A DNA stretch of 35,547 bases from an uncultured Gemmiger sp. (GCA_944386225.1 CALXAH010000032.1:1-35547), one strand, 5' to 3'. Positions 1 to 8,785 are shown, counted from the stretch's first letter. Translations and numbers: made by a program. Notes: generated by a model from the letters alone, not told the origin.

Positions 1-44
1 GACGTGACGCGCACGCTAGTATTCTAGGGCTACGCCCGCATGTG

Positions 45-68
45 AAAAACCCCCGGCTTGGCCGGGGG
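45..68 (-). terminator. Rho-independent terminator of the first MATE gene
   Basis: Read on the minus strand, an 8-bp GC-only stem (50-57 with 61-68, 3-nt loop) is followed by a run of five T (45-49). It lies 16 bp after the MATE stop codon, so it ends that transcript. Confidence 0.8.
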
Positions 69-83
69 ATATTTATTCATGGT

Positions 84-1454
84 TCAGACGATTGTTTCCG
101 CGGGTTCCGCTTCCCAGTGCTCGGTTATGCGCAGCGGCAGGCGGCGCATGGTCACAAAAAAGGCGATCACCAGCGGCACGGCGCTGCCCGCCCAGGCCAT
201 GGGGTTGGCCAGGCAGGCGCCGGTGTAGCCCAGCGGGCCTACCAGCCACATAGCACAGGCGCCCCGCATCATCAGCTCCATGATCCCGGCAAAGGTGGGC
301 ACAAAGCTCTGCCCCAGCCCCTGCAGGGTGTAGCGGAACACAAACAGCAGAGCCAGCAGCCAGAGCGAACCCTCCACAATACGCAGATAGATCTGAGCCA
401 GATCCAGCACCTGCGGGTCATGCCCCACGAACAGGAAGGCCAGCGGCCGCCCGAACAGGATAAACGCCCCGCCCATAAAGGCCGACCAGCCCAGCGCCAT
501 GGCGCTGCACTGCAGCACGCCCTGCCGGATGCGCTGCATCTTGCCCGCGCCGTAGTTCTGGGCCGCGTAGGTGCCCACCGCCAGACCAAAACTCATCAGC
601 GGCAGGGTGCCCAGGGATTCCAGCTTGCTGGCAGCGGTGAAGGCGGCCACCGCCGTGCTGCCCAGGCCGTTCAGCGCGTACTGCAGCATCAACGAGCCGA
701 TGGCGATGATGCTGCTCTGAAAACCCATTGGCAGCCCCATGTGCAGGTGCTCCACCACATCTTCCCGGGTCAGCCGCCAGCTGGAGCGCTCCAGCCGCAG
801 AATGGGGAACCGCCGCCCGATGTACCACACGCAGGCCAGACCCGCCAGGATCTGGGCCGCCACCGTGGCCACACCCGCGCCCATCACCCCCATCGGGGTG
901 TACAGGATCAGCAGAATATCCAGCACAATGTTGACCAGGCAGCCGCCCACCAGGAAGTACAGCGGGGTTTTGCTGTCCCCCAGCGCCCGCAGCACGTTGG
1001 AAGTCACGTTGAACAGCATGGTGGCCAGGATCCCCCCGAACACCACCGCCAGATATTCCACCGCATCGTCCAGGATCTCGGGCGGGGTCTGCAGCAGCAT
1101 CAGCAGCCGGCGGGTGCCCAGCACGCTGGCCACGGTCAGCACCAGGCCGATCCCGCCGCCCAGCAGCAGGCTGGCGGCGTAGCTGCGCCGCACGCCCTCC
1201 TCATCCCCGGCGCCGAACCGCCGGGCGGTCAGCATCGAGAACCCGGCCGAAAGCCCCTGGGCAAAACCGATAATAAAAAAGGTCAGGCTGCCGGTGCAGC
1301 CCACCGCGGCCAGCGCGTCCATACCCAGAATGCGCCCCACGATAAAGGCGTCGGCCATGTTGCATACCTGCTGGAACAGGTTGCCGATAAACAGCGGAAA
1401 AGCAAATAGAAGAATAAGCCGGGCAGGGGAGCCGGATGTCATGGAACGTACCAT
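84..1454 (-). CDS. MATE family efflux transporter
   Basis: Inner-membrane MATE (multidrug and toxin extrusion) antiporter, expected to export a cationic or organic compound in exchange for Na+ or H+. The 456-residue length and about 12 hydrophobic segments in two lobes fit the family. The first lobe begins with the usual pattern (FPLFIGNLFQQVCNMADAF, about residues 15-33) and the second with GLPMGFQSSI. I chose the ATG at 1454 because GAGGT lies 8 nt upstream; the frame stays open further upstream without a better site. It is transcribed alone, with its own promoter at 1568-1595 and terminator at 45-68. This is the only MATE of the three in the window that looks complete. Substrate unknown. 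Confidence 0.93.
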   Translation of the reverse strand: MVRSMTSGSPARLILLFAFPLFIGNLFQQVCNMADAFIVGRILGMDALAAVGCTGSLTFFIIGFAQGLSAGFSMLTARRFGAGDEEGVRRSYAASLLLGGGIGLVLTVASVLGTRRLLMLLQTPPEILDDAVEYLAVVFGGILATMLFNVTSNVLRALGDSKTPLYFLVGGCLVNIVLDILLILYTPMGVMGAGVATVAAQILAGLACVWYIGRRFPILRLERSSWRLTREDVVEHLHMGLPMGFQSSIIAIGSLMLQYALNGLGSTAVAAFTAASKLESLGTLPLMSFGLAVGTYAAQNYGAGKMQRIRQGVLQCSAMALGWSAFMGGAFILFGRPLAFLFVGHDPQVLDLAQIYLRIVEGSLWLLALLFVFRYTLQGLGQSFVPTFAGIMELMMRGACAMWLVGPLGYTGACLANPMAWAGSAVPLVIAFFVTMRRLPLRITEHWEAEPAETIV

Positions 1455-1567
1455 CGTTGCATACCTCGCAGTGCAGGAAAGGGCGGGCAAAACCCCGCCG
1501 GTGCGTGTTCGGAATACACAGTCCGCGGCCGCCGGGCCGCGCGTTCTCGATAGAGAAACTGCACTCT

Positions 1568-1595
1568 ATCATACCGCCGCCGCGGCAAAAGTCAA
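1568..1595 (-). promoter_or_regulatory. Sigma-A type promoter of the first MATE gene
   Basis: On the minus strand, TTGACT (1590-1595), a 16-bp spacer and TATGAT (1568-1573). The predicted leader is about 105 nt, long for a simple gene. Its first bases (1559-1565) are complementary to 1470-1476, just upstream of the ribosome site, so the leader may fold. Confidence 0.7.
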
Positions 1596-1684
1596 TGCAA
1601 TTTTTGAGTCTTGCAAAAATTCGGCACTGTTCTCTTCCAAAAGGGGGCGCCCCATCTGCTTTTGTGCAAAACGTGCGGCGAAGA

Positions 1685-1724
1685 AAAACAGCCGCCCCGC
1701 AATAAGCGTCGGGCGGCTGTTTTT
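1685..1724 (-). terminator. Terminator after the GLUG-protein operon
   Basis: A perfect 13-bp stem (1685-1697 with 1711-1723), rich in GC at its tip and with an A/T base. Read on the minus strand it ends in a T-rich tract. It starts 13 bp after the final stop codon of the GLUG-repeat gene. Confidence 0.8.
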
Positions 1725-1736
1725 GATCTGTTGGGA

Positions 1737-2345
1737 TCACACGGCCATCTTATGTTTTCTGCGCCGCGCCAGCAGGAGAGCGGCCCCGGCGGCCAGCACC
1801 AGGATCCCCGCGCCGTCCGCGTACAGCGGCCAGAGGGGCGGGGCCTGCACCACCGCGAAGGTGCTTTCGCCCTCGTTCAGGGCAAACACCAGCCGGCTGC
1901 CGTCCACGGTGGTTTGCGCCGCGCGCCAGCCGCCGTTTGTCTGTACCCATACCCGCAGCCGGGCGGCGTTCCGTTCCGCGGGGGGCAGGTAGCGGACGGT
2001 CAGCCCATTCGCTTCGGCGGGCGGTTCCAGCACCCAGCTTTCCAGCCAGGTCTGCCCGGTTTTGATTTCGGGGGCCTGCTGCGATCCGGTCAGCGTGACC
2101 GCATCCAAAGCCGGGGACGCGCTCTGTACCAGCACCACGGGGGAACCGTCCTCCCGCAGCGCGCTGCCGGTCAGCACCGGCTCCGGCTGGTCGTACACCG
2201 CCCGGAAGGTTGCGTCAAAGGTTATCTGGTTCAGGTCGATTTCGTCCAGCCCGTCCCAGCGTCCCCGCCCGGAAAGGGCCGGGATCTCGGCTGGATCCAG
2301 CGCGCCGCCGGTGGGAACCGTGCGGGTTTCGCGGCTGCCGTCCTC
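1737..2345 (-). pseudogene. C-terminal part of the GLUG-repeat surface protein, downstream of the in-frame TAG
   Basis: This stretch is in the same frame as the gene at 2346-4352 and continues it for 202 residues without another stop, from GAG right after the TAG to TGA at 1737. It holds a beta-rich region (for example LNQITFDATFRAVYDQPEPV) and near its end one membrane segment (ILVLAAGAALLLA) followed by RRRKHK, the pattern of a C-terminal membrane anchor. On its own it has only a weak internal GTG start (2198) and no good ribosome site. So it is either the lost tail of a nonsense-mutated gene or a part made by stop-codon readthrough. Without it the protein would have no anchor. Confidence 0.7.
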
Positions 2346-4352
2346 CTACACAAAGGTCAGGGTCACGGTCCGGAACAGATCCGGCAGCCCCTCAAGGGCC
2401 AGAAAACTCTCCCGGTCCAGCGGCTGGGCCTGGCCCTCATAACTCACCCCGTCGATGCCGCCCGGATCCTGCCCGGCATGCAGATAAAAGTTATTCTGCA
2501 CCGGGTTTTCCTCGCCGGTGCTCTCGTCCCGGCTGCCCAGCACCGCGCCGTACTGTTCCCGGGCGCCGGTCAGCTGCACCAGGGCCCGGCAGTCGGTAAC
2601 CACCGCGCCGCGCCCGGCAATGCCGCCGGTCTGCGAATCCCCGGTCACCCGGCATTTGGCGCTGCATTCCCGCACAAATCCCGCGCTGCTGCCGGCGATG
2701 CCACCCACCCGGTCGGCGGATTCGCTGCCCACATCCCCGGTGTTCACGCAGCCCCTGGCCAGCCCCATGGCGGTCCAGCCTACCGTGCCGCCCGCGTTCT
2801 GCTTGCCCGCGTATACCGGGGCGCTGTTGCTGCAGTTCAGCAGCACCGCCCGCATCTGCCCGTACAGATGCAGGGATTTCTCCCCGTAGAACTCCACGCT
2901 GGTAAGGGTGTTCAGATCATTTTCCGGGGCCATGGCCCCGTCGATGCCGCCGGCGTTCCAGTCGGCAAAAACCTCGCCCTCGTTGACGCAGTTTTCCACC
3001 TTGGCGGTCAGGTCGTCCGGGGTGTCCTCGTCGGATACATCGGTGAACTCCCAGCCCAGATAATCGCCCGCATGGCTTACCGTATGGTTGATGGCGTTCA
3101 TCTGGTCGGTAATGGCCTGCAAATCGCTGGTCAGCGCGTCCACCGAACCCTGCACCGCGGCCGACATCCCGGAAACTGTCTGGTTCATGGTCTGGATGCG
3201 GCTGGTCAGATTGTTTTTGGCAGCCTGCAGGCTGTCCCGGTCGGGCAGATCGGGCTGTTCGCCGGGCTGAGGCACCAGCGCCGCGGCCGCATCCCGGGCA
3301 CTCTGCGCCTGGCTTCGCAGCGAGTCCAGCCCGTCGCTGACCCCGGTCACGCCGCTCTGCAGATGGCCGGACACCTGCCCGGCGGTCTGGTTCAGGGTAT
3401 TCAGCTGATCCTGCAGCATCTGCAGGGCGTCCTTGCTGTACTCCGCCCGGGTTACCGGTTCCAGCTGGCCCACGATGCCGCCCGCTTCCTTGCGGCCCTG
3501 TACCTTGCCCCGGTTGACGCAGTCCACCAGATAGCCGGACTGGCTGCCCGCGATGCCGCCCACGTTATAGCCCATCTGCCGGTAGCCCACATCGCCCCGG
3601 TTTTCGCAGCTGCGCACCACGCCGGTATTCACCCCGGCAATGCCGCCCGTGTCGGTTGTATTGTTCAGTGATTCCGCGCCGGTCAGGGTCTCCAGCGTCA
3701 CGTCGGAAAGGGCCACCTGATTCTGCTGCTCGGTGGTGTTTACCGCCGCTTCGTTGACACAGCCGCGTACCACCCCGGCGTTTTCACCGGCCACGCCGCC
3801 CACAAAATGGCTGCCGCTCACGCTGCCGGATACCCGGCAGTTCTCCACAAGGCCGGTCACCTGGCTGCAGCCCACAATGCCGCCCGCCGCGTCCGCGCCG
3901 CTCACGGTGCCCGCAAAGGTGCAGCCGGTGATCTGCCCGGCGCTGACCCCGGCAATGCCGCCCACCTGGGAACGGCTGCCCTGGGGCGCTACCGTGCCCT
4001 GCAGGTTCAGAACGTATACCCGGGCCGTCTCGGTCAGGGTGCGGAACAGCCCCTTCTGCGAGCCGTCCCCGGTTACCGACAGGCCGGTAATGGTATGTCC
4101 GCCGCCGTCAAATTCGCCGCAGAACACCGGGATGCCCTCCCAGTCCACGCCGGTCAGATCCAGGTCGGCCTCCAGCCGTACCGAAAGGCCCTGGCTGTAG
4201 CTGTCCAGGCAGCAGTTCTCCGCAAAGGCCAGCAGCTGGTCGGCGGTGGTGATGACCAGCGCCGCGTCCTCTTCCTCCCCGGCGTATACCGGCGTCAGCG
4301 CCAGACAAAGCGCCAGCAGCAGGCCGATGCAGGCTGTGATCCGTTTACGCAT
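2346..4352 (-). CDS. Secreted GLUG-repeat protein with central coiled coil, ending at an in-frame TAG
   Basis: 668 residues up to the TAG at 2346-2348. Residues 1-24 form a signal peptide ending in VYA. Two blocks of GLUG-type repeats follow (about 30-300 and 450-620), recognised by recurring GGIAG motifs, each followed by cysteine-containing CVN or C-x-N segments. Between them (about 305-430) is a heptad-like, Gln/Ser/Leu-rich coiled coil. GLUG repeats occur in bacterial surface proteins; the role here is unknown. The start overlaps the end of the transporter gene by 8 nt, so the two are translationally coupled. The frame continues past the TAG into a membrane anchor (1737-2345). A single C-to-T change from CAG (Gln) would explain the TAG. 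Confidence 0.85.
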   Translation of the reverse strand: MRKRITACIGLLLALCLALTPVYAGEEEDAALVITTADQLLAFAENCCLDSYSQGLSVRLEADLDLTGVDWEGIPVFCGEFDGGGHTITGLSVTGDGSQKGLFRTLTETARVYVLNLQGTVAPQGSRSQVGGIAGVSAGQITGCTFAGTVSGADAAGGIVGCSQVTGLVENCRVSGSVSGSHFVGGVAGENAGVVRGCVNEAAVNTTEQQNQVALSDVTLETLTGAESLNNTTDTGGIAGVNTGVVRSCENRGDVGYRQMGYNVGGIAGSQSGYLVDCVNRGKVQGRKEAGGIVGQLEPVTRAEYSKDALQMLQDQLNTLNQTAGQVSGHLQSGVTGVSDGLDSLRSQAQSARDAAAALVPQPGEQPDLPDRDSLQAAKNNLTSRIQTMNQTVSGMSAAVQGSVDALTSDLQAITDQMNAINHTVSHAGDYLGWEFTDVSDEDTPDDLTAKVENCVNEGEVFADWNAGGIDGAMAPENDLNTLTSVEFYGEKSLHLYGQMRAVLLNCSNSAPVYAGKQNAGGTVGWTAMGLARGCVNTGDVGSESADRVGGIAGSSAGFVRECSAKCRVTGDSQTGGIAGRGAVVTDCRALVQLTGAREQYGAVLGSRDESTGEENPVQNNFYLHAGQDPGGIDGVSYEGQAQPLDRESFLALEGLPDLFRTVTLTFV

Positions 4353-6474
4353 GGTTCCCGTCGCCTCCTTCCTCGTCCGCAGGGGTGATCTGTCCGTCGG
4401 TGGAGAGGGTGGCGTTCAGCTGCCCGTGCAGAATGCCGTCCAGATCCCCGTCCACAAAGCCGGACACATAGCCGCGCACATGGCCCCGTACCCGCACAGT
4501 GCCCTTGACGCTGCGCAGGTTCCAGTCCACCCCTTTGAACTGGAAGCTGGTTCGCTCGATGATCCGGTCACCCAGTACCAGCAGGGCGGGCAGAATCCCC
4601 AGCACCAGCACCGGCAGCGCCGCCGACCGGAAGGTGAACAGCAGCACCGCAATCACAAACAGCGCCGACAGAATGCTGATCATCAGGTTGTCGGTCACAA
4701 AGGAGGCGGCCAGATCCCGGGCGCTGGTGGAGTCGCCCACCACATAGTAGTCACTGTCGTAGTAGCGGCCCGCCACCTCCCGGATGGTCTCAAGAAATGC
4801 AAAGGTCTCGTCGCTCTCCACCGGCAGGTTCAGATACAGCACCATCCGGCTGTACCGGTCGTTTTTCAGCTGCCGCTGGGCGCTTTCGATCTGGTCAAAC
4901 AGATCTTCCGCATCGGTAACGCCCGCGTCCTCCAGCGTCAGGGTCAGGTGATAGTCCTCGGCGCTGTCCTTCAGAAATACCAGCAGGTCAAACAGCGGCA
5001 CCGCGTACTCGTCCAGCCCGTTCAGAATATGGCCGTACTGGTCCTGCTCCAGCGCATAGGCCCCGTACAGCGCCTTGGCTACCTCATAATCCAGCCCCGC
5101 CATCTCGCTGAACGCCCGGGGCGTCAGCGCGTCGGCCAGGGTATAGCCGTCCAGGGCCTGGATATTCGCCAGCCCCATGGCGCTCTTCACTTCGGGCCGG
5201 GATTCCAGATCCGCCAGAATGGCCTTCTCCGCCTTGTAGTCACCGGCGGGCACCATCAGCGCCACCATGTTGCTTACCCCGAACCGGTCCTTGATGGCAA
5301 AATGCGCAGTCTGCTGTTCGGTCATGCGGGCGGTTTCCGAATCGTTGTAGTCGTAGCAGTAGGGGCACTGGTTGGCCAGCCAGAACGCCCCCACCAGCAC
5401 CACCGCAAACAGTGGCGGAATGATGAACCGGCCCCGCACCGCCAGCTTGCCCAGCGGGGTGATGTCCGGCAGCAGCTTGCGGTGGCGGGTGCGGTCGATC
5501 AGCGGGGAAAATTCCATCAGCAGCCCGGGCATCAGGGTGAACACCGTGATCAGGCTGAACAGGATGGATTTGATCAGCACGATGGCCATATCAAAGCCGA
5601 TGCCGAACTCCATGAACCCCAGCGCCGCCAGACCGCAGACGGTGGTCAGGGAGGAGGCGCTGATCTCCGGGATCGCCTTGGACAGCGCATCGATGCAGGC
5701 GTCCCGGGTGGGCTTGTATTCGTGCTCATCCGAAAACCGGTGGCACAGAATAATGGCATAGTCGATGGCCGGTGCCAGCTGCAGCACGGTGGCAATGGCG
5801 TCGGACACAAAGCTGATGCTGCCGTAGAAAAAGTTGGTGCCCATATTCAGCAGCGCCGCCGCCGCAAAGGTCAGCAGCAGCACCGGCACCTCCGCCCAGG
5901 CGCGGGAGGTCAGGCTCAGCACGATCACAATGATCACCGCGGACACCAGCAGGATGATGCCCATTTCCCGGCGCAGCATGGCGGTTGCATCGAAACCTAC
6001 CATCGTGTCCAGCGACAGGTCATACCCGGCCAGCAGTTCTTTGAGCTGCTCCACCGCCGCCAGACTTACCGGGTCGTCAGCCGCTTCGCTGAAGGTCACG
6101 TCGTAGAGGGCGGCCGCGTCCCGGTAATGCTGTTCGGTGCCGTCAAAGCTGACCGTCGCCACCCCCGGTACCGCCGCGATCTGCTCGTACAGTTCCTGCG
6201 CCGTTTCATAGGGGATGTTGGCCACCATCACCCGGGCGCTGCCCGGGGTGAGAAAGTTCTCGTTCATGGCCACAAGGCCCTGCCGGGTCTCGGTGTCCGC
6301 GGGCAGATAGGCGGTCACATCGTTCTCCACCCGTACCCAGTTGCGGGAAAACAGGCAGAAGATCAGTGCAAACACATACAGCAGAAAAAACAGATAGCGC
6401 TTGTCCACCACGAAGGTGGCCACAGCGCGCATCCCTTTGCCTTTTTCTTTTTTTCGTTCATTTTTACGCCTCAT
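4345..6474 (-). CDS. RND/MMPL family transporter with an abnormal C-terminus
   Basis: RND-superfamily (MMPL-like) membrane protein, 709 residues. The first half is complete: TM1 (about 27-43), a large outside loop, then TM2-6 (about 175-335) with a family-typical APAIDYAIIL stretch in a membrane segment. The second half has TM7 (about 365-385), an outside loop, TM8 (about 605-625) and part of TM9. At about residue 640 (near position 4560) it changes to a 70-residue hydrophilic tail. The last three helices of a standard 12-TM protein are missing, so this may be a deletion fusion. It is first in an operon with the GLUG protein, suggesting export or cell-envelope work together. The first ATG has no clear ribosome site; the ATG at 6432 is an alternative start. 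Confidence 0.8.
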   Translation of the reverse strand: MRRKNERKKEKGKGMRAVATFVVDKRYLFFLLYVFALIFCLFSRNWVRVENDVTAYLPADTETRQGLVAMNENFLTPGSARVMVANIPYETAQELYEQIAAVPGVATVSFDGTEQHYRDAAALYDVTFSEAADDPVSLAAVEQLKELLAGYDLSLDTMVGFDATAMLRREMGIILLVSAVIIVIVLSLTSRAWAEVPVLLLTFAAAALLNMGTNFFYGSISFVSDAIATVLQLAPAIDYAIILCHRFSDEHEYKPTRDACIDALSKAIPEISASSLTTVCGLAALGFMEFGIGFDMAIVLIKSILFSLITVFTLMPGLLMEFSPLIDRTRHRKLLPDITPLGKLAVRGRFIIPPLFAVVLVGAFWLANQCPYCYDYNDSETARMTEQQTAHFAIKDRFGVSNMVALMVPAGDYKAEKAILADLESRPEVKSAMGLANIQALDGYTLADALTPRAFSEMAGLDYEVAKALYGAYALEQDQYGHILNGLDEYAVPLFDLLVFLKDSAEDYHLTLTLEDAGVTDAEDLFDQIESAQRQLKNDRYSRMVLYLNLPVESDETFAFLETIREVAGRYYDSDYYVVGDSTSARDLAASFVTDNLMISILSALFVIAVLLFTFRSAALPVLVLGILPALLVLGDRIIERTSFQFKGVDWNLRSVKGTVRVRGHVRGYVSGFVDGDLDGILHGQLNATLSTDGQITPADEEGGDGNHA

Positions 6475-6508
6475 CCATACTCGGAAAACACACGGGCTTA
6501 TGTACCTT

Positions 6509-6537
6509 ATTATACAAAATAAGACCGGCTAACGCAA
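6509..6537 (-). promoter_or_regulatory. Promoter of the RND transporter-GLUG operon
   Basis: On the minus strand, TTGCGT (6532-6537), a 17-bp spacer and a perfect TATAAT (6509-6514). It is about 35 bp upstream of the first possible start codon and diverges from the flavin reductase promoter. Confidence 0.75.
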
Positions 6538-6571
6538 ACCGTCAGGGGGGGCGACGGCCCGGCCCGGAATG

Positions 6572-6580
6572 TGGTATACT
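6572..6580 (+). promoter_or_regulatory. Extended -10 promoter of the flavin reductase gene
   Basis: TGG directly followed by TATACT (6575-6580) gives an extended -10 element. No good -35 is seen, which fits that class. The start codon is 45 bp downstream behind AAGGAGG. Confidence 0.55.
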
Positions 6581-6624
6581 GTAGACAAAACACAATACGG
6601 CTCTGCCGCAAGGAGGTAGTTTGT

Positions 6625-7185
6625 ATGCGTAAGAATTTCGGCGCAAAGCCCTGGACCTATCCGCAGCCGGTGTTCATCCTGGCCAGTTACGGCGAGGACG
6701 GTACCCCCGACGCGATGAACGCGGCCTGGGGCGGCATCAGCGATGACGAGCAGCTGTCCCTGTGCATCAGCGAGGGGCACAAGACCACCGCCAATATTCT
6801 GGCGCGGGGTGCGTTCACCGTCAGCATGGCCACGGCGAATCAGCTGGTACCCTGCGACTATGTGGGCATTGTGTCCGGCAACAGCGTGGCGGACAAGCTG
6901 GCCAAAGCAGGCTGGCACACCACCCGCTCGGAATTTGTGGACGCGCCCCTGATCGACGAACTGCCCATGGCGGTGGAGTGCCGTCTGGTCAGCTACGACC
7001 CGGAAAGCTGCCGCCTGGTGGGGCAGATCGTCAACGTGAACGCCGACGAATCGGTGCTGGGCGAGGACGGCAGGATCGACCCGGACAAGCTGCAGCCCAT
7101 CATCTTTGACCCGGTGCACCATACCTACCGCCGCCTGGGCGCGGTGGCGGGCAACGCCTTCCGGGACGGGGCGCAGCTGAAATAA
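6625..7185 (+). CDS. Flavin reductase family protein (flavoredoxin-like)
   Basis: A 186-residue protein of the FMN-binding split-barrel family. Visible features are the N-terminal strand with NAAWGG (about 31-36), the HKTTANILARGAFTVSM segment (about 52-68) that binds FMN phosphate in relatives, and the C-terminal LGAVAGNAF. Family members reduce flavins or carry electrons in the cytoplasm; the partner cannot be told. The start is fixed by AAGGAGG 8 nt before the ATG at 6625; the open frame extends upstream but without support. It is followed after 21 bp by a membrane protein gene with which it shares a terminator, so they are probably co-transcribed. Confidence 0.9.
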   Translation: MRKNFGAKPWTYPQPVFILASYGEDGTPDAMNAAWGGISDDEQLSLCISEGHKTTANILARGAFTVSMATANQLVPCDYVGIVSGNSVADKLAKAGWHTTRSEFVDAPLIDELPMAVECRLVSYDPESCRLVGQIVNVNADESVLGEDGRIDPDKLQPIIFDPVHHTYRRLGAVAGNAFRDGAQLK

Positions 7186-7206
7186 AGGCGGAAAGCGGGG
7201 AACCGT

Positions 7207-7986
7207 ATGGAACTGAAATATATCTGGGCCTCGGACAATACCCGGATCGGCTCCTGCTATGCCGTAAAGGTGCTGGGCGGTTCGCTGGTGCTGGCAGTGC
7301 TGGCGGCGGCGCTGGTGGCCGGCTGCACAACGCTGCTGTACCGGCTGGGGCTGATGAACGAATGGGTCACGCTGGTGCTCTGCCTGGCCGTTACGGCCCT
7401 GGTTGTCGTGGCGGCGTTCCGCCTGCGCCGGAACGTCCAGCGGGACAGCACCATCTTTTACCTGACCGAGGATGACAGGCTGTTTGTGCTGGACGCGGCC
7501 AGCCGGTACAGCCATACCGGCGGCGTGCTGGGCATGGCGGAGGGGGTTGTGAAAACCGAACGGTTCCTGAACCGGGAAGCCCTCCGGCCGGTGCTGCCCT
7601 CCGGTGTGGACGAGATCCTGGCGGTGGACAATCTGAAAGAAAACGCCGGGCACTACGCCATCCGGTGCCGGGTTCGCTGCCCGAACGGGGCCACGGCAAA
7701 CAAAACCTGGGTGCTGGTGAAAGGCATTCCCGACCAGGGGCTGCTGCTGCGGCAGCTGGAACAGCGGCTGAGCGGTGCTTATTCTCTGGAGCCCGCCCGC
7801 AGCCACAACCCGCTGGGCATCGGCATCAGCAGCGCAGTGCTGGTATGCTGCGCCGCCCTGTGCGTGCTGAGCCACCCGGCGGTCGGCCTGCTGGCGGCAA
7901 GCTGCTACTTTCCCGGTCTCGGGGCCGCTTTCGCCGCGTTCTGCTGCCTGGCCTGGTTTTTGGTGCGCCAGCAAAGGGGAGAATAA
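7207..7986 (+). CDS. Four-helix membrane protein of unknown function
   Basis: 259 residues that I do not assign to a known family. Two hydrophobic segments near the N-terminus (about 22-45 and 52-71) and two near the C-terminus (about 203-222 and 226-250) flank a soluble middle domain of about 130 residues on one side of the membrane. The middle contains a conserved-looking VDEILAVDNLKENAGHYAIRC stretch and charged beta-strand pattern. The ribosome site is weak (GGGGAA). Position behind the flavin reductase suggests a shared transcript, but no functional link can be read from the sequence. Confidence 0.75.
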   Translation: MELKYIWASDNTRIGSCYAVKVLGGSLVLAVLAAALVAGCTTLLYRLGLMNEWVTLVLCLAVTALVVVAAFRLRRNVQRDSTIFYLTEDDRLFVLDAASRYSHTGGVLGMAEGVVKTERFLNREALRPVLPSGVDEILAVDNLKENAGHYAIRCRVRCPNGATANKTWVLVKGIPDQGLLLRQLEQRLSGAYSLEPARSHNPLGIGISSAVLVCCAALCVLSHPAVGLLAASCYFPGLGAAFAAFCCLAWFLVRQQRGE

Positions 7987-8000
7987 CCGGTACAGAAACA

Positions 8001-8041
8001 AAGCCGCCCGGCCCTCCGTGCAGGAGAGCCGGGCGGCTTTT
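8001..8041. terminator. Two-way terminator between converging genes
   Basis: A perfect 12-bp stem (8001-8012 with 8028-8039), A on the left and T on the right, lies between the stop of the membrane protein (7986) and that of the EFR1 gene on the other strand (8051). It can stop transcription from both sides. Confidence 0.85.
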
Positions 8042-8050
8042 GCTGTGGGA

Positions 8051-8782
8051 TCAGTCTGCCCGGTAGCGGCGCAGGCTGTAGCGGCCCCGGGTTTCGGTGG
8101 CCTTGCCGTATTGGATGGCGGTCTGCGGGCACTCATTCAGGCAGCGCAGACACTGGTAGCACTGGGTTGCCCAGACCGGCTTTCCGTTGGTCAGGGTAAT
8201 GGTGTGGGCCGGGCAGCCCTGGGCGCACAAACCGCAGCCGATGCAGGCGTCGGTAACCCGAAAACCCTTGGTGCTGCGGGCAAACCGGTTGAAGCCGAAG
8301 TTGGCAAGATTGGATTTCAGCCCCGCCAGGGCTCCTTCATGCACCCGGTTTACCGGCTTGTTTTCCCGCAGTTCCGCGGCGATGGTTGTCAGTTCCGTTT
8401 CCGCCGCGCCCAGCTTGGCGCGCACGGTGGCCTCGTCCTCCAGCTCCGAACCGATCACGTAGTTGTTGGGCATCACCAGGCTGTAACAGCTGTCCAGCGG
8501 AAATACTTCCGCCAGCTTTTTCAGGGCATAGCCCGCCTCCGAACCGCAGGTGGCCACCGCAAAGGTGAACGCCCCGCCCTTGTTCAGCTGCCGGGCAAAG
8601 TCCAGCACCGGTTCCGGCGCGCCCCAGGCATAGATGGGAAACACCAGCCCGATGCGGGCGTCTCCCCGGCAAACATCGGCGGCATCCAGCCCGATGATGT
8701 CCCGGGCTTCGTCGCCGGTAAGGGCGGCCAGCCGGCGGGCCGCCCAGCGGGAATTGCCGGTTCCGGAAAAATAACAGATCAT
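8051..8782 (-). CDS. EFR1-type flavodoxin/ferredoxin fusion protein
   Basis: 243 residues. The N-terminal half is a flavodoxin-like domain starting with the FMN phosphate loop YFSGTGNS (4-11). The C-terminal part is a two-cluster 4Fe-4S ferredoxin: Cys180, 183, 186, 190 and Cys208, 211, 214, 218, each set CxxCxxCxxxC followed by P. Such EFR1 family proteins pair an FMN site with two iron-sulfur clusters and act in cytoplasmic electron transfer; the acceptor is unknown. It is the last gene of a PadR-flavoprotein-EFR1 operon. Only 3 nt separate the upstream stop from this ATG, and its ribosome site GGAAAGGAG lies inside the end of the upstream gene. Confidence 0.9.
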   Translation of the reverse strand: MICYFSGTGNSRWAARRLAALTGDEARDIIGLDAADVCRGDARIGLVFPIYAWGAPEPVLDFARQLNKGGAFTFAVATCGSEAGYALKKLAEVFPLDSCYSLVMPNNYVIGSELEDEATVRAKLGAAETELTTIAAELRENKPVNRVHEGALAGLKSNLANFGFNRFARSTKGFRVTDACIGCGLCAQGCPAHTITLTNGKPVWATQCYQCLRCLNECPQTAIQYGKATETRGRYSLRRYRAD

Positions 8783-8785
8783 GGG

